A DNA stretch of 6,180 nt. It comes from Desulfobacterales bacterium. GTDB taxonomy: Bacteria; Desulfobacterota; Desulfobacteria; Desulfobacterales; Desulfobacteraceae. The stretch is taken from positions 1 to 6,180 of the forward strand of contig JAKSBM010000516.1 of assembly GCA_022361135.1 (NCBI GenBank), given 5' to 3'. The notes under the pieces were generated by a model. That model was not told the origin of the DNA. It did not search any database and saw only the letters and a program-made list of their open reading frames with translations. The stretch's first letter is position 1. Each line of letters opens with the position of its first letter. The position numbers were made by a program, and so were the translations under genes. Positions 1 to 6,180 of the stretch are shown in pieces.

Positions 1-1526
1 GCTATTACACCAAAAGCGTAATCAAAAAACTCCTGGACGACGGAAAGTTTACCCCCCATTACGAACACAGCAAAATGGCGGATCGCATCCCCCTGCCGGC
101 GACATTTATCCATAACCTGAGCAAGGAATTCTCCGACAAGGGCATCATGACCCTGAATCTTTACAGCCCCTATCCCTTTCCCAATCGAAGGGAGCGGACC
201 CTGGACACATTTGGCCAAAAGGCCTGGGAAAGCCTCAATAAAAATCCCAAATCAGCCTTTTCCCAGGTTGAAAAGATAAACGGACAAAAGGTGGTTCGGG
301 TGGCGGTGGCCGACACCATGGTGGACCAACAATGTGTGGACTGCCACAACACCCACCTGGAATCCCCCAGGCAGGGATGGGCCCTAGGGGATGTCAGGGG
401 GGTATTGGAGGTCCAGGTCCCCATCACGGCCAAACTGGCCAATTCCCAAATCCTGAATTTCACCATCACCCTCATTGTCCTAGGAGCCCTGGGCATCACC
501 GTGGGAATTCTTTTCATGCTGTTCAAGCGCCTTATTTCCAATCGCCTGGCCAGGCTCCACACCGCCCTTACGGACATCGCCCAAGGGGATGGGGATCTGA
601 GCCAGCGCCTGGAGGTGAATCCCAAGGATGAAATCGGGATCATTGCCCAGGCCTTTAACCATTTCATGGAGAAACTATCCCTCACCCTCCAGCAAATCGA
701 CGCCCAGGTGACCCAATTGGCCGGAACCACCGGAGCCATGGAATCCATCACCCACAAGAGCAAAAAGAATACCAAGGAGCAATACCAACTCACGGAAAAC
801 ATGGCCCAATCCATGGTCTCCATGAAGGCGGCCACGGACGAAATGACGGTGATCGCCGGAAAGACTGCCCAAAATTCCCAACGCACCCAGGAAAAGACCC
901 GGGAGAGCACCCAGGTCATCCAGGACAACCTGACCTCGGTGGACAACCTGGCCCATGTCATGCACCAGACCTCCGAGGTGGTTCGTCACCTGAGATCCGG
1001 CAGCCAGAACATCGGAGGGGTGGCCGATGTCATCAAGGGCATTGCCGAGCAGACCAATCTTTTGGCATTAAACGCCACCATCGAAGCCGCCAGGGCCAGG
1101 GGCCAGGGCCGGGGATTTGCCGTGGTGGCCGATGAGGTCAAAACCCTGGCCACCCAAACCCAGGAATCCACCCGGGAAATCAATAAAATGATCAAAGATT
1201 TACAATCCATTGCCGAAAAGGCGGTGGAAACCATGGAATCCGGAAACCAGGGCATCCAGATCAACCAGGAAAAGGCCATTGAAACCCGAACCATCATCGA
1301 CAGCGTCCAAGAAGCCATCGGGGAAATTGAAAACCAGAACACCCTATTATCCTCCGCCGCCAATTCCCAGGCCGACCTGAGCAACGGAATCAACAATGAC
1401 ATCAAGGATATCCAACGGGTGGCCCTGTCCACCAACGATAGCAGCCAGGAATTGTTGGGATTGGCCGCAGAGATTAACAGGGCCGTGGGAAGCATCCACC
1501 GGGAATTGAAAAACTTCAAACATTGA
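1..1526 (+). CDS. Methyl-accepting chemotaxis protein with c-type haem (Tll0287-like/DUF3365) sensor domain, 5' partial
   Basis: The reading frame is open from the first full codon (base 3) to the stop at 1524-1526, so the N-terminus lies upstream. The ATG at 75 falls inside the sensor domain and is not the start. Order of parts: the end of a Tll0287-like (DUF3365) sensor domain, with the phrase [12 protein letters not shown] and a CxxCH haem-attachment motif (CVDCH, 333-347) followed by [17 protein letters not shown]; a transmembrane helix at about 453-524; a HAMP domain at about 525-683; then a methyl-accepting helical hairpin. The hairpin tip ([17 protein letters not shown], 1047-1097) and the following [11 protein letters not shown] are canonical for CheA/CheW contact. 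About 147 residues follow the tip glutamate, roughly 21 heptads, which fits a long class such as 40H. There is no C-terminal CheR-binding pentapeptide. Family knowledge: such receptors sit in the inner membrane and control CheA. Inference: the haem senses redox state, oxygen or another small ligand in the periplasm. An upstream signal-anchor helix is expected but not visible. Confidence 0.95.
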   Translation, partial: YYTKSVIKKLLDDGKFTPHYEHSKMADRIPLPATFIHNLSKEFSDKGIMTLNLYSPYPFPNRRERTLDTFGQKAWESLNKNPKSAFSQVEKINGQKVVRVAVADTMVDQQCVDCHNTHLESPRQGWALGDVRGVLEVQVPITAKLANSQILNFTITLIVLGALGITVGILFMLFKRLISNRLARLHTALTDIAQGDGDLSQRLEVNPKDEIGIIAQAFNHFMEKLSLTLQQIDAQVTQLAGTTGAMESITHKSKKNTKEQYQLTENMAQSMVSMKAATDEMTVIAGKTAQNSQRTQEKTRESTQVIQDNLTSVDNLAHVMHQTSEVVRHLRSGSQNIGGVADVIKGIAEQTNLLALNATIEAARARGQGRGFAVVADEVKTLATQTQESTREINKMIKDLQSIAEKAVETMESGNQGIQINQEKAIETRTIIDSVQEAIGEIENQNTLLSSAANSQADLSNGINNDIKDIQRVALSTNDSSQELLGLAAEINRAVGSIHRELKNFKH

Positions 1527-1534
1527 TCCCCGCC

Positions 1535-1582
1535 AAAAAACAAAACCCCTGTGTGGCAAAGAACTGCCACACAGGGGTTTTT
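1535..1582. terminator. Bidirectional intrinsic terminator between convergent genes
   Basis: A perfect inverted repeat has the arms CCCCTGTGTGGCA (1546-1558) and TGCCACACAGGGG (1565-1577). Flanking AAAA (1542-1545) and TTTT (1578-1581) extend it to 17 bp, with a 6-base loop (1559-1564). On the + strand it ends in a T run (1578-1582) just after the chemoreceptor stop. On the - strand the A-rich stretch 1535-1545 becomes a T-rich tail, so the same hairpin can also stop the leftward EF-G transcript. It lies between two convergent stop codons (1526 and 1615). Confidence 0.93.
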
Positions 1583-1614
1583 ATTATGGGGTCCGGGCCG
1601 ATACCCGGTGACTC

Positions 1615-3651
1615 TTATACCCGGTCAAAGGAGGAAAACTGCATGGAAAAGGTGCCTCGACCCTGGGTGGCCGAGCGCAATGCCGTGGAGTATCCAAACA
1701 TTTTGGACAAGGGTGCCACGGCCTGGATGAGCTGGATACCACCGGTCTTGGGAGTGATGGATTCCACCTTGCCCCCCCGGGAATTAAAATCGGAGATGGC
1801 ATCTCCCATGTATTGATCCGGAACAAAGATATCCACGGCCATGATGGGTTCCAACATGGCCATCTTGGCCTTTTCCAGGGCATCCTTACAGGCCATGGAG
1901 GCACAAACGGAGAATCCAAGCTCGGTGCTCTTCCCCTCTTCAAAGGAACCGCCCTCCAGGATGATGGCCACATCCACCAGGGGGTATCCCTTAAGGTAAC
2001 CGCCATCCAGACTTTCCCTGATCCCCTTTTCAATGCCGGCAACAAACTGGGCCGGGATCTGCTCCTCGCTCGATTTATTGACAAAGGAGACCCCCTCGCC
2101 CCGTTCCAGGGGCTCGAGACGGACTTTCACCTCGGCAAAATGGGTTTTCCCGGAAATTTCCCGGTCAAAGACGGCCTGGCCGGAGGTGGAGGCGGTGATG
2201 ACCTCACGATACATTACCATGGGATTACCCACGTTGACCTTGGTGTTGAACTCCTTGGTCATCCGGGAAATGATGATCTCCAGGTGGAGTTCCCCCATGC
2301 CCGAAAGGATAGTCTGGCCGGTCTCTTCATCCTGGGCCACCCTCAGGGTGGGATCCTCGATGGTGAACTTTTCCAACACGCTTTCCAATTTTTCCTGGTC
2401 GGCATGGGTCTTGGGCTCGATGGCAATGGAGATCACCGGTTCTTCGTATTCCATTTTTTCCAGGAGGACAGGATGGTCCTGGGTACACAGGGTTTCCCCG
2501 GTGCCGGAATTTTTCAGCCCCACGATGCCGATGATATCCCCGGCCGAGGCTTCCTTGAGCCGTTCCCGCTTATTGGCGTGCATCATGAGAATCCGGGAAA
2601 GCTTTTCCTTCTTATTGAGGAAGGGGTTGAATACGTCCACCCCGGTTTCCATGCGCCCCGAATAGATCCGGGCAAAGGAGAGTTTCCGACCTTCAATCAT
2701 GGAAACCTTGAAAATCAAGGCGGCCAAAGGACCGTTTTTCTCGGCCTTGAACTCCATCTCTTCGCCGGTTTTAGGATGGGTTCCCACCACGGGAGGAATA
2801 TCCAATGGGCTGGGCAAAAAGGCGGAGATGGCATCCAAAAGGGGTTGAATCCCCTTATTCTTCAGGGCGGTGCCACAGAGGACGGGTACGATTTCCCGAT
2901 CAATGGTGGCCCGGCGGATGGCGGCCCGAAGCTCGGCCTCGGTGATCTCCTCTTCCCCCAGGTATTTTTCCATAATTTCATCGTCGGTCTCGGCCACGGC
3001 CTCCAGGAGCTTGTCCCGGTATTCTGCGGCCAATTCCTCAAATTCGGCGGAGATGGGTTCGGCCACGTATTCGGCCCCCATGGTCTCGTCGTCCCAGGTG
3101 ATCTGCTCCATTTTGATCAAATCGATGGCACCCCGGAAATTATCCTCGGCCCCCATGGGAACCTGGATCATCACGGGATTGGCCCCCAGCTTCTCCACCA
3201 TGGAATCGACGGCGGCGAAGAAATCGGCACCGATGCGGTCCATCTTGTTGATGAAGGCCATGCGGGGGACATCGTAACGGTCGGCCTGGCGCCAGACGGT
3301 TTCGGACTGGGGCTCCACACCGCCCACGGCGCAGAACACCCCAATGGCACCGTCCAGAACCCGCAGGGCCCGTTCCACCTCAACGGTGAAATCCACATGG
3401 CCGGGGGTGTCGATGATCTGGATCACAGATCCCTTCCACTGGCAGGTGGTGACGGCCGAGGTGATGGTGATGCCCCGGTCCTGCTCATCCTGCATCCAGT
3501 CCATGGTGGCTTCGCCGTCATGGACCTCGCCGATCTTGTGGGACTTCCCGGTATAATAGAGAATCCGTTCGGTCACCGTGGTTTTGCCCGCATCAATGTG
3601 GGCCATGATTCCGATATTTCTGATCTTGGATATATTCTTTTTCTGGCTCAT
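1615..3651 (-). CDS. fusA: Elongation factor G, probably spd-type (EF-G2-like ribosome recycling) paralogue
   Basis: A 678-residue translational GTPase acting on the ribosome in the cytoplasm. The N-terminal G domain is complete: AHIDAGKTT (17-25), RGITI (59-63), DTPGH (81-85), NKMD (135-138) and GTALK (260-264). Domain II follows at about 290-395, domain III contains [11 protein letters not shown] (450-460), then come domain IV (about 480-600) and domain V starting near LEPIM (600-604), with [10 protein letters not shown] at 651-660. Typical EF-G has about 690-700 residues. Two domain IV elements differ from the translocase: the usual SGGxGQYG segment reads SGKTHFAE (500-507), and the loop normally HDVDSSE reads EEGKSTE (571-577), so the conserved tip histidine is missing. 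As I recall them, mitochondrial EF-G2 and other spdEFG2 proteins have a similar loop (HPGTST type) and also lack GQYG. Inference: it works with RRF to split ribosomes after termination. A divergent translocase cannot be excluded. The start is set by the N-terminal homology; no Shine-Dalgarno sequence precedes it. The symbol fusA is family-level; fusB or fusA2 may fit better. Confidence 0.95.
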   Translation of the reverse strand: MSQKKNISKIRNIGIMAHIDAGKTTVTERILYYTGKSHKIGEVHDGEATMDWMQDEQDRGITITSAVTTCQWKGSVIQIIDTPGHVDFTVEVERALRVLDGAIGVFCAVGGVEPQSETVWRQADRYDVPRMAFINKMDRIGADFFAAVDSMVEKLGANPVMIQVPMGAEDNFRGAIDLIKMEQITWDDETMGAEYVAEPISAEFEELAAEYRDKLLEAVAETDDEIMEKYLGEEEITEAELRAAIRRATIDREIVPVLCGTALKNKGIQPLLDAISAFLPSPLDIPPVVGTHPKTGEEMEFKAEKNGPLAALIFKVSMIEGRKLSFARIYSGRMETGVDVFNPFLNKKEKLSRILMMHANKRERLKEASAGDIIGIVGLKNSGTGETLCTQDHPVLLEKMEYEEPVISIAIEPKTHADQEKLESVLEKFTIEDPTLRVAQDEETGQTILSGMGELHLEIIISRMTKEFNTKVNVGNPMVMYREVITASTSGQAVFDREISGKTHFAEVKVRLEPLERGEGVSFVNKSSEEQIPAQFVAGIEKGIRESLDGGYLKGYPLVDVAIILEGGSFEEGKSTELGFSVCASMACKDALEKAKMAMLEPIMAVDIFVPDQYMGDAISDFNSRGGKVESITPKTGGIQLIQAVAPLSKMFGYSTALRSATQGRGTFSMQFSSFDRV

Positions 3652-3673
3652 GTATTTTTTCAGTTTGTGGAGG

Positions 3674-3691
3674 TTAAATTCTTTAATTTAA
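3674..3691 (-). repeat. AT-rich inverted repeat at the start of the EF-G leader
   Basis: The arms TTAAATT (3674-3680) and AATTTAA (3685-3691) flank a 4-base spacer. The repeat falls just downstream of the predicted leftward start site, so it would form a weak A-U hairpin at the very 5' end of the EF-G mRNA or serve as a symmetric protein-binding site. No regulator is implied by the sequence alone, and an AT-rich palindrome of this size can arise by chance. Confidence 0.35.
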
Positions 3692-3699
3692 AATGATAT

Positions 3700-3728
3700 T
3701 TGATACAGTATTGCCTAGGGAGTGTCAA
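3700..3728 (-). promoter_or_regulatory. Sigma70-type promoter for EF-G
   Basis: On the minus strand a perfect -35 box TTGACA (3723-3728) is followed by a 17-base spacer and a -10 box TATCAA (3700-3705), which matches the TATAAT consensus at four of six positions. Transcription would begin near 3693, giving a leader of roughly 40 bases before the ATG at 3651. The leader is A/T-rich and has no recognisable Shine-Dalgarno sequence; near the start codon it reads ACTGAAAAAATAC. Confidence 0.72.
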
Positions 3729-3738
3729 GAAAAACAGC

Positions 3739-3767
3739 TTGCAAAATGGCCCTGTGTTTAATAAAAT
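3739..3767 (+). promoter_or_regulatory. Sigma70-type promoter for the DUF1992-SHOCT-ddl-purD operon
   Basis: The -35 box TTGCAA (3739-3744, four of six matches) is separated by exactly 17 bases from the -10 box TAAAAT (3762-3767, five of six matches). The predicted start is near 3774, leaving a leader of about 79 bases before the ATG at 3853. It is back-to-back with the EF-G promoter: the two -35 boxes are only 10 bases apart, so a protein bound between them could affect both directions. Confidence 0.62.
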
Positions 3768-3852
3768 CAGGAGCTCGGATCACATAGGGCGCGCCCATGG
3801 AGCACCCCTTTCTTTTGTAACTTCACTGACCACCACCAGGAGATAACCCAAG

Positions 3853-4218
3853 ATGATACCCGGTTTTGAGGCCATTGTTGAAGAGAGGATTAAGAAAGCC
3901 CAGAAGAAAGGGGCTTTTGACAATCTCCCAGGTGCGAACAAGCCCCTTGAATTCAGGGATTCCAACGTTCCCGAAGAATTGAAAATGGGCCACAAAATTC
4001 TCAAAAATGCCGGATTTCTCCCCCCGGAAGTGGAATTGAGAAAACAAATCCAAAAGACCGAAGATCTCTGGAATGCCATGGAAACAGACGATCCGGCAAG
4101 ACCCACCCTTCGTAAAAAGCTCAACTATCTTTTAACCAAACTGGATGCGACCCGCAACTCAGGTTTTTCCCTGATGGCGGACCGCTACCGGCAAGCCTTA
4201 GAAAAGAAGTTATCATGA
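3853..4218 (+). CDS. DUF1992 (DnaJC28-conserved-domain) family protein
   Basis: A 121-residue soluble protein covering the DUF1992 domain, which is also found in the eukaryotic DnaJ homologue subfamily C member 28. The family signature is clear: FEAIVEERIKKAQKKG (5-20), FDNLPGANKPLEF (22-34) and GHKILKNAGFLPPEVELRKQ (46-65), followed by a charged helical tail to residue 121. No J domain, signal peptide or membrane segment is present. The molecular function of bacterial members is not established as far as I know. The start is supported by AGGAGA (3838-3843) 9 bases before the ATG. It is the first gene of the operon, and its stop overlaps the next start (ATGA, 4215-4218), which points to translational coupling with the membrane protein. 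Confidence 0.9.
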   Translation: MIPGFEAIVEERIKKAQKKGAFDNLPGANKPLEFRDSNVPEELKMGHKILKNAGFLPPEVELRKQIQKTEDLWNAMETDDPARPTLRKKLNYLLTKLDATRNSGFSLMADRYRQALEKKLS

Positions 4219-4712
4219 AGTTAAAGAAAACCGACAAAGAAGGTCTTTTTAAAAGCATATTCACGGCCTATTTCATTCTCCTGCTCCACGTCTTTCTCCT
4301 GGCCGGCGTGGGCCTGTCCGTGGTGCTGTTTAAAGGGGTCTACCACTACCTGCCCTGGATTCTGGGCGGATTGGGACTTTTGGTGGTGGGCGTGGCCTTC
4401 CTCATCTACCGGCGCATGCGGGTGAACTCGGACCAGATCCGGGACGTACTCTCCGTCCCTGAATTCCGGGATCGCACCGTGGAAGTTCGCCTCCTGGGCG
4501 GACTGGCGTCCTTTAAAATCAATGCCCCGGATCCCAATGCCGTGGCCGCATTGCCCGAGACTCCCTCCGTCATCCGGGACAATGCCCTGCTCATCGAATC
4601 CGCCGTGGATCGCACGGAAAAGAAAATGCTGGAACTCAATACCCTTTACGAAAAAGAATTGATCACCGAAGACGAATATAAAGCAGCACGCCAACAACTC
4701 ATTCAGGGATAA
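4215..4712 (+). CDS. Two-helix membrane protein with C-terminal SHOCT-like motif, function unknown
   Basis: A 165-residue protein. A short basic N-terminus (KLKKTDKEG) is followed by two predicted transmembrane helices (about 16-38 and 45-65), then YRRMR and a cytoplasmic region of about 100 residues. Positive charges on both flanks suggest a hairpin with both ends in the cytoplasm. Residues about 66-134 match nothing I recognise. The C-terminus (about 138-163, containing LYEKELITEDEYKAARQQL) fits the SHOCT pattern, a short helical motif often found at protein ends and thought to mediate oligomerisation or interaction. The start codon overlaps the DUF1992 stop (ATGA), with only a weak purine-rich AAAAGAAG upstream, so translation probably depends on the preceding gene. 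ddl begins 14 bases after the stop. A role linked to DUF1992 or to the envelope is inference from position only. Confidence 0.85.
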   Translation: MKLKKTDKEGLFKSIFTAYFILLLHVFLLAGVGLSVVLFKGVYHYLPWILGGLGLLVVGVAFLIYRRMRVNSDQIRDVLSVPEFRDRTVEVRLLGGLASFKINAPDPNAVAALPETPSVIRDNALLIESAVDRTEKKMLELNTLYEKELITEDEYKAARQQLIQG

Positions 4713-4718
4713 GGGAGG
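4712..4718 (+). promoter_or_regulatory. Strong ribosome binding site of ddl
   Basis: AGGGAGG starts on the last base of the preceding stop codon and its GGAGG core (4714-4718) is 8 bases from the ATG at 4727. This is the strongest Shine-Dalgarno sequence in the operon and fixes the ddl start. It suggests that ddl can be translated independently of the membrane-protein gene. Confidence 0.75.
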
Positions 4719-4726
4719 AAGAAATC

Positions 4727-5686
4727 ATGGAGAAAATCAGGCTGGCCCTCCTCTTTGGGGGGGTATCATCGGAACGGGAAGTTTCCCTCAACAGCGGCAA
4801 ACAGGTCTGGGAGGCCCTGGACAAAACCAAGTACGAGATCACCCACTACGATCCCAAAACCGACCTGGCCCAATTGGTCCTGGACGCGGATAAAATCGAT
4901 GCCGCCCTGATCATTCTCCACGGTCCCTTTGGGGAGGACGGCACGGTCCAGGGACTTCTGGATCTGCTCAACATCCCCTACCAGGGCGCCGGTGTCCTGG
5001 GCTCCTCCGTGGCCATGAACAAATTGCTCTCCAAACGCCTCTATGAGGGAGCCGGAATTCCCACCCCGGCCTATCGCAGTTTTACCCTGGACGATGCCGT
5101 GGACATCCCGGATCTGGTGAAGGCCCTGGGGCTTCCCGTGGTGGTGAAACCGGTTTGCGCCGGCTCCTCCGTGGGCATGGGCATCATCCGTGAAGAGGCC
5201 GAACTCAAGGGGGCCATAGACGAAGCCTTCCGCCACGACGATACCATCATTGTGGAGGAATTCGTGGAAGGACTGGACCTCACCTGCGGGGTCCTGGGCA
5301 ACCACCCCCTGGAGGCCCTGCCCCCCATTGAAATCATCCCCGGGGATGAATTTGAATTTTTTGATTACACGGCCAAATACACCCCCGGTGCCACCCGGGA
5401 AATCTGTCCGGCCCGGATCCCCGACGAAGTCACCCAGAGGGTCCAGGAGATGGCGGCCAAAGCCCATAAAGCACTTTTTCTCAAGGGCTACTCCAGAACC
5501 GATTTCCTCCTGACACAGGCGGGGGAACTCACGGTCCTTGAAACCAATACCATACCCGGGATGACGGCCACCAGCCTCTACCCCCAATCGGCCCAGGAGG
5601 GCGGATACCCCTTTACCCAACTTTTGGACAAGCTCATTGAACTTGCAATTGAAGAACATAAAAAAACTAATCTAAGGAGAACATGA
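4727..5686 (+). CDS. ddl: D-alanine--D-alanine ligase
   Basis: A 319-residue cytoplasmic ATP-grasp ligase that joins two D-alanines using ATP, providing the terminal dipeptide of the peptidoglycan precursor; the length is normal for the family. N-terminal domain: LLFGGVSSEREVSL (8-21) with the substrate-binding glutamate at 16, and the first Ddl signature HGPFGEDG (65-72). The ATP-grasp part has VVVKP (138-142), GSSVG (146-150) and the omega loop FFDYTAKYTPGAT (211-223). Its lysine-tyrosine pair (217-218) fits D-Ala-D-Ala rather than D-Ala-D-Lac specificity, where this tyrosine is usually Phe or His. Metal-ligand residues are D259 in SRTDF and E272 and N274 in LETNTIPGMTATSLYP (271-286). No key residue appears to be missing. 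It sits outside a mur/fts cell-division cluster, between a SHOCT membrane protein and purD, and its stop overlaps or abuts the purD start. Confidence 0.97.
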   Translation: MEKIRLALLFGGVSSEREVSLNSGKQVWEALDKTKYEITHYDPKTDLAQLVLDADKIDAALIILHGPFGEDGTVQGLLDLLNIPYQGAGVLGSSVAMNKLLSKRLYEGAGIPTPAYRSFTLDDAVDIPDLVKALGLPVVVKPVCAGSSVGMGIIREEAELKGAIDEAFRHDDTIIVEEFVEGLDLTCGVLGNHPLEALPPIEIIPGDEFEFFDYTAKYTPGATREICPARIPDEVTQRVQEMAAKAHKALFLKGYSRTDFLLTQAGELTVLETNTIPGMTATSLYPQSAQEGGYPFTQLLDKLIELAIEEHKKTNLRRT

Positions 5687-6180
5687 TGAAGATCCTCGTT
5701 GTCGGTGGCGGAGGCCGCGAACACACATTGGTATGGAAAATTTCCAAGAGCCCCATGGTGGACCGGATTTATTGCGCCCCGGGCAATGCCGGCACCCAGG
5801 CTCTGGCTGAAAACCTTGACATCAGCGCCGAAGACATTGACGGTCTTTTGGCCTTTGCCAAGGAAAACCAGATCGACCTCACCGTGGTGGGCCCGGAAGC
5901 CCCCCTGGTGGCGGGCATTGCCGATGCCTTTGAAGCCGAAGGCATGGCCGTATTCGGTCCGTCCAAGGCCGGTGCACGGCTGGAAGGGTCCAAACTCTTC
6001 TCCAAACAACACATGCAGAAATACGGCATTCCCTGCGCCAAGGGCAAAGCCTTCACCGATCCGGAAAAGGCCAAAGTATATGCCCGTGCCATGGGCGCCC
6101 CCTGCGTGGTCAAGGCCGACGGCCTGGCTGCGGGCAAGGGTGTCATCATCTGCTCCACCGTGGCCGAAGCCGAAGCCGCC
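5686..6180 (+). CDS. purD: Phosphoribosylamine--glycine ligase (GAR synthetase), 3' partial
   Basis: The first 165 residues are visible and the frame is still open at the window edge (full-length proteins have about 420-430). PurD uses ATP to join 5-phosphoribosylamine and glycine, the second step of de novo purine synthesis, in the cytoplasm. Visible motifs: the N-terminal nucleotide-fold start MKILVVGGGGREH (1-13), APGNAG (31-36), VVGPEAPL (67-74), FGPSKAGARLEGSK (90-103) and the beginning of the ATP-grasp domain VVKADGLAAGKGV (141-153). Two in-frame ATGs occur, at 5683 (overlapping the ddl stop as ATGA) and 5686. The second is chosen because it gives the family's usual MKxLVxGGGGREH start and lies 5 bases from AGGAGA (5675-5680), whereas the first is only 2 bases away. 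It shares the operon with ddl, an unrelated pathway but the same ATP-grasp fold. Confidence 0.95.
   Translation, partial: MKILVVGGGGREHTLVWKISKSPMVDRIYCAPGNAGTQALAENLDISAEDIDGLLAFAKENQIDLTVVGPEAPLVAGIADAFEAEGMAVFGPSKAGARLEGSKLFSKQHMQKYGIPCAKGKAFTDPEKAKVYARAMGAPCVVKADGLAAGKGVIICSTVAEAEAA

Noticed and set aside
75..77. ATG at 75 as the chemoreceptor start
   Set aside because: The frame is open to the left edge and the upstream residues ([20 protein letters not shown]) are typical of the same sensor domain. The gene is truncated by the window, not started there.
170..961. 263-codon minus-strand open frame opposite the chemoreceptor
   Set aside because: Its Trp-, Ser- and Arg-rich translation resembles no protein, and the plus strand encodes an unmistakable chemoreceptor here.
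1601..1625. 9-base direct repeat ATACCCGGT (1601-1609 and 1617-1625), and the small hairpin CCGGG/CCCGG at 1593-1608
   Set aside because: The repeat is short and partly within the end of the EF-G coding sequence; a further copy at 3856-3864 lies inside another gene. This is compatible with chance in GC-rich DNA, and the nearby 17-bp terminator already explains the gap.
1813..3696. Very long open frame (627 codons) on the plus strand opposite EF-G
   Set aside because: It is antisense to a clearly homologous EF-G gene. Its translation is rich in Gly, His, Phe and Asp, as expected from codon bias of the opposite strand, and shows no family motif.
4766..5659. 297-codon minus-strand open frame opposite ddl
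   Set aside because: Its composition is a shadow of the GC-biased codon use of ddl. It has no recognisable motif and no ribosome binding site, and ddl is complete and certain.
5683..5685. First ATG of the ATGATG pair as the purD start
   Set aside because: It is only 2 bases from AGGAGA and would add a second methionine before the conserved MKxLVxGGGGREH start. The ATG at 5686 fits better, although use of the first cannot be excluded.

Overview
The window carries part of a bacterial chromosome with ordinary housekeeping and sensory genes. It suggests a deltaproteobacterium (Desulfobacterota, possibly a sulfate reducer). This rests on a chemoreceptor with a c-type haem sensor domain and a stand-alone elongation factor G whose domain IV resembles the 'spd' EF-G class, named for spirochaetes, planctomycetes and delta-proteobacteria. 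The lineage is inferred, because no rRNA or other strong marker is present.

Left part (1-1526, + strand): the 3' part of a methyl-accepting chemotaxis protein gene. It encodes a Tll0287-like/DUF3365 sensor domain with a CxxCH haem site, one transmembrane helix, a HAMP domain and a long cytoplasmic signalling hairpin. Its 5' end lies outside the window. A strong, nearly symmetric hairpin (about 1542-1581) separates it from the convergent EF-G gene and should end transcription from both sides.

Middle (1615-3651, - strand): a complete EF-G gene of 678 codons, outside any str operon (no rpsL, rpsG or tuf beside it). The GTPase motifs are intact, but two conserved domain IV elements of translocating EF-G are changed. 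It may therefore be the ribosome-recycling paralogue rather than the translocase.

The 201-base gap 3652-3852 holds two convincing back-to-back sigma70-type promoters, one for EF-G and one for the rightward genes.

Right part (3853-6180, + strand): a tight four-gene operon of a DUF1992 (DnaJC28-like) protein, a two-helix membrane protein with a C-terminal SHOCT-like motif, D-alanine--D-alanine ligase (ddl), and the start of phosphoribosylamine--glycine ligase (purD), which runs off the window. Two junctions are 4-base ATGA overlaps or near-overlaps and the third is a 14-base gap, so the genes are probably co-transcribed and partly translationally coupled. Ddl makes the D-Ala-D-Ala dipeptide for peptidoglycan and PurD catalyses the second step of de novo purine synthesis. 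Both are ATP-grasp ligases.

I see no mobile element, CRISPR array, tRNA or rRNA, and no clear novel defence or biosynthetic system. The points most worth following are the aberrant EF-G, the haem chemoreceptor and the unexplained SHOCT membrane protein in the ddl-purD operon.
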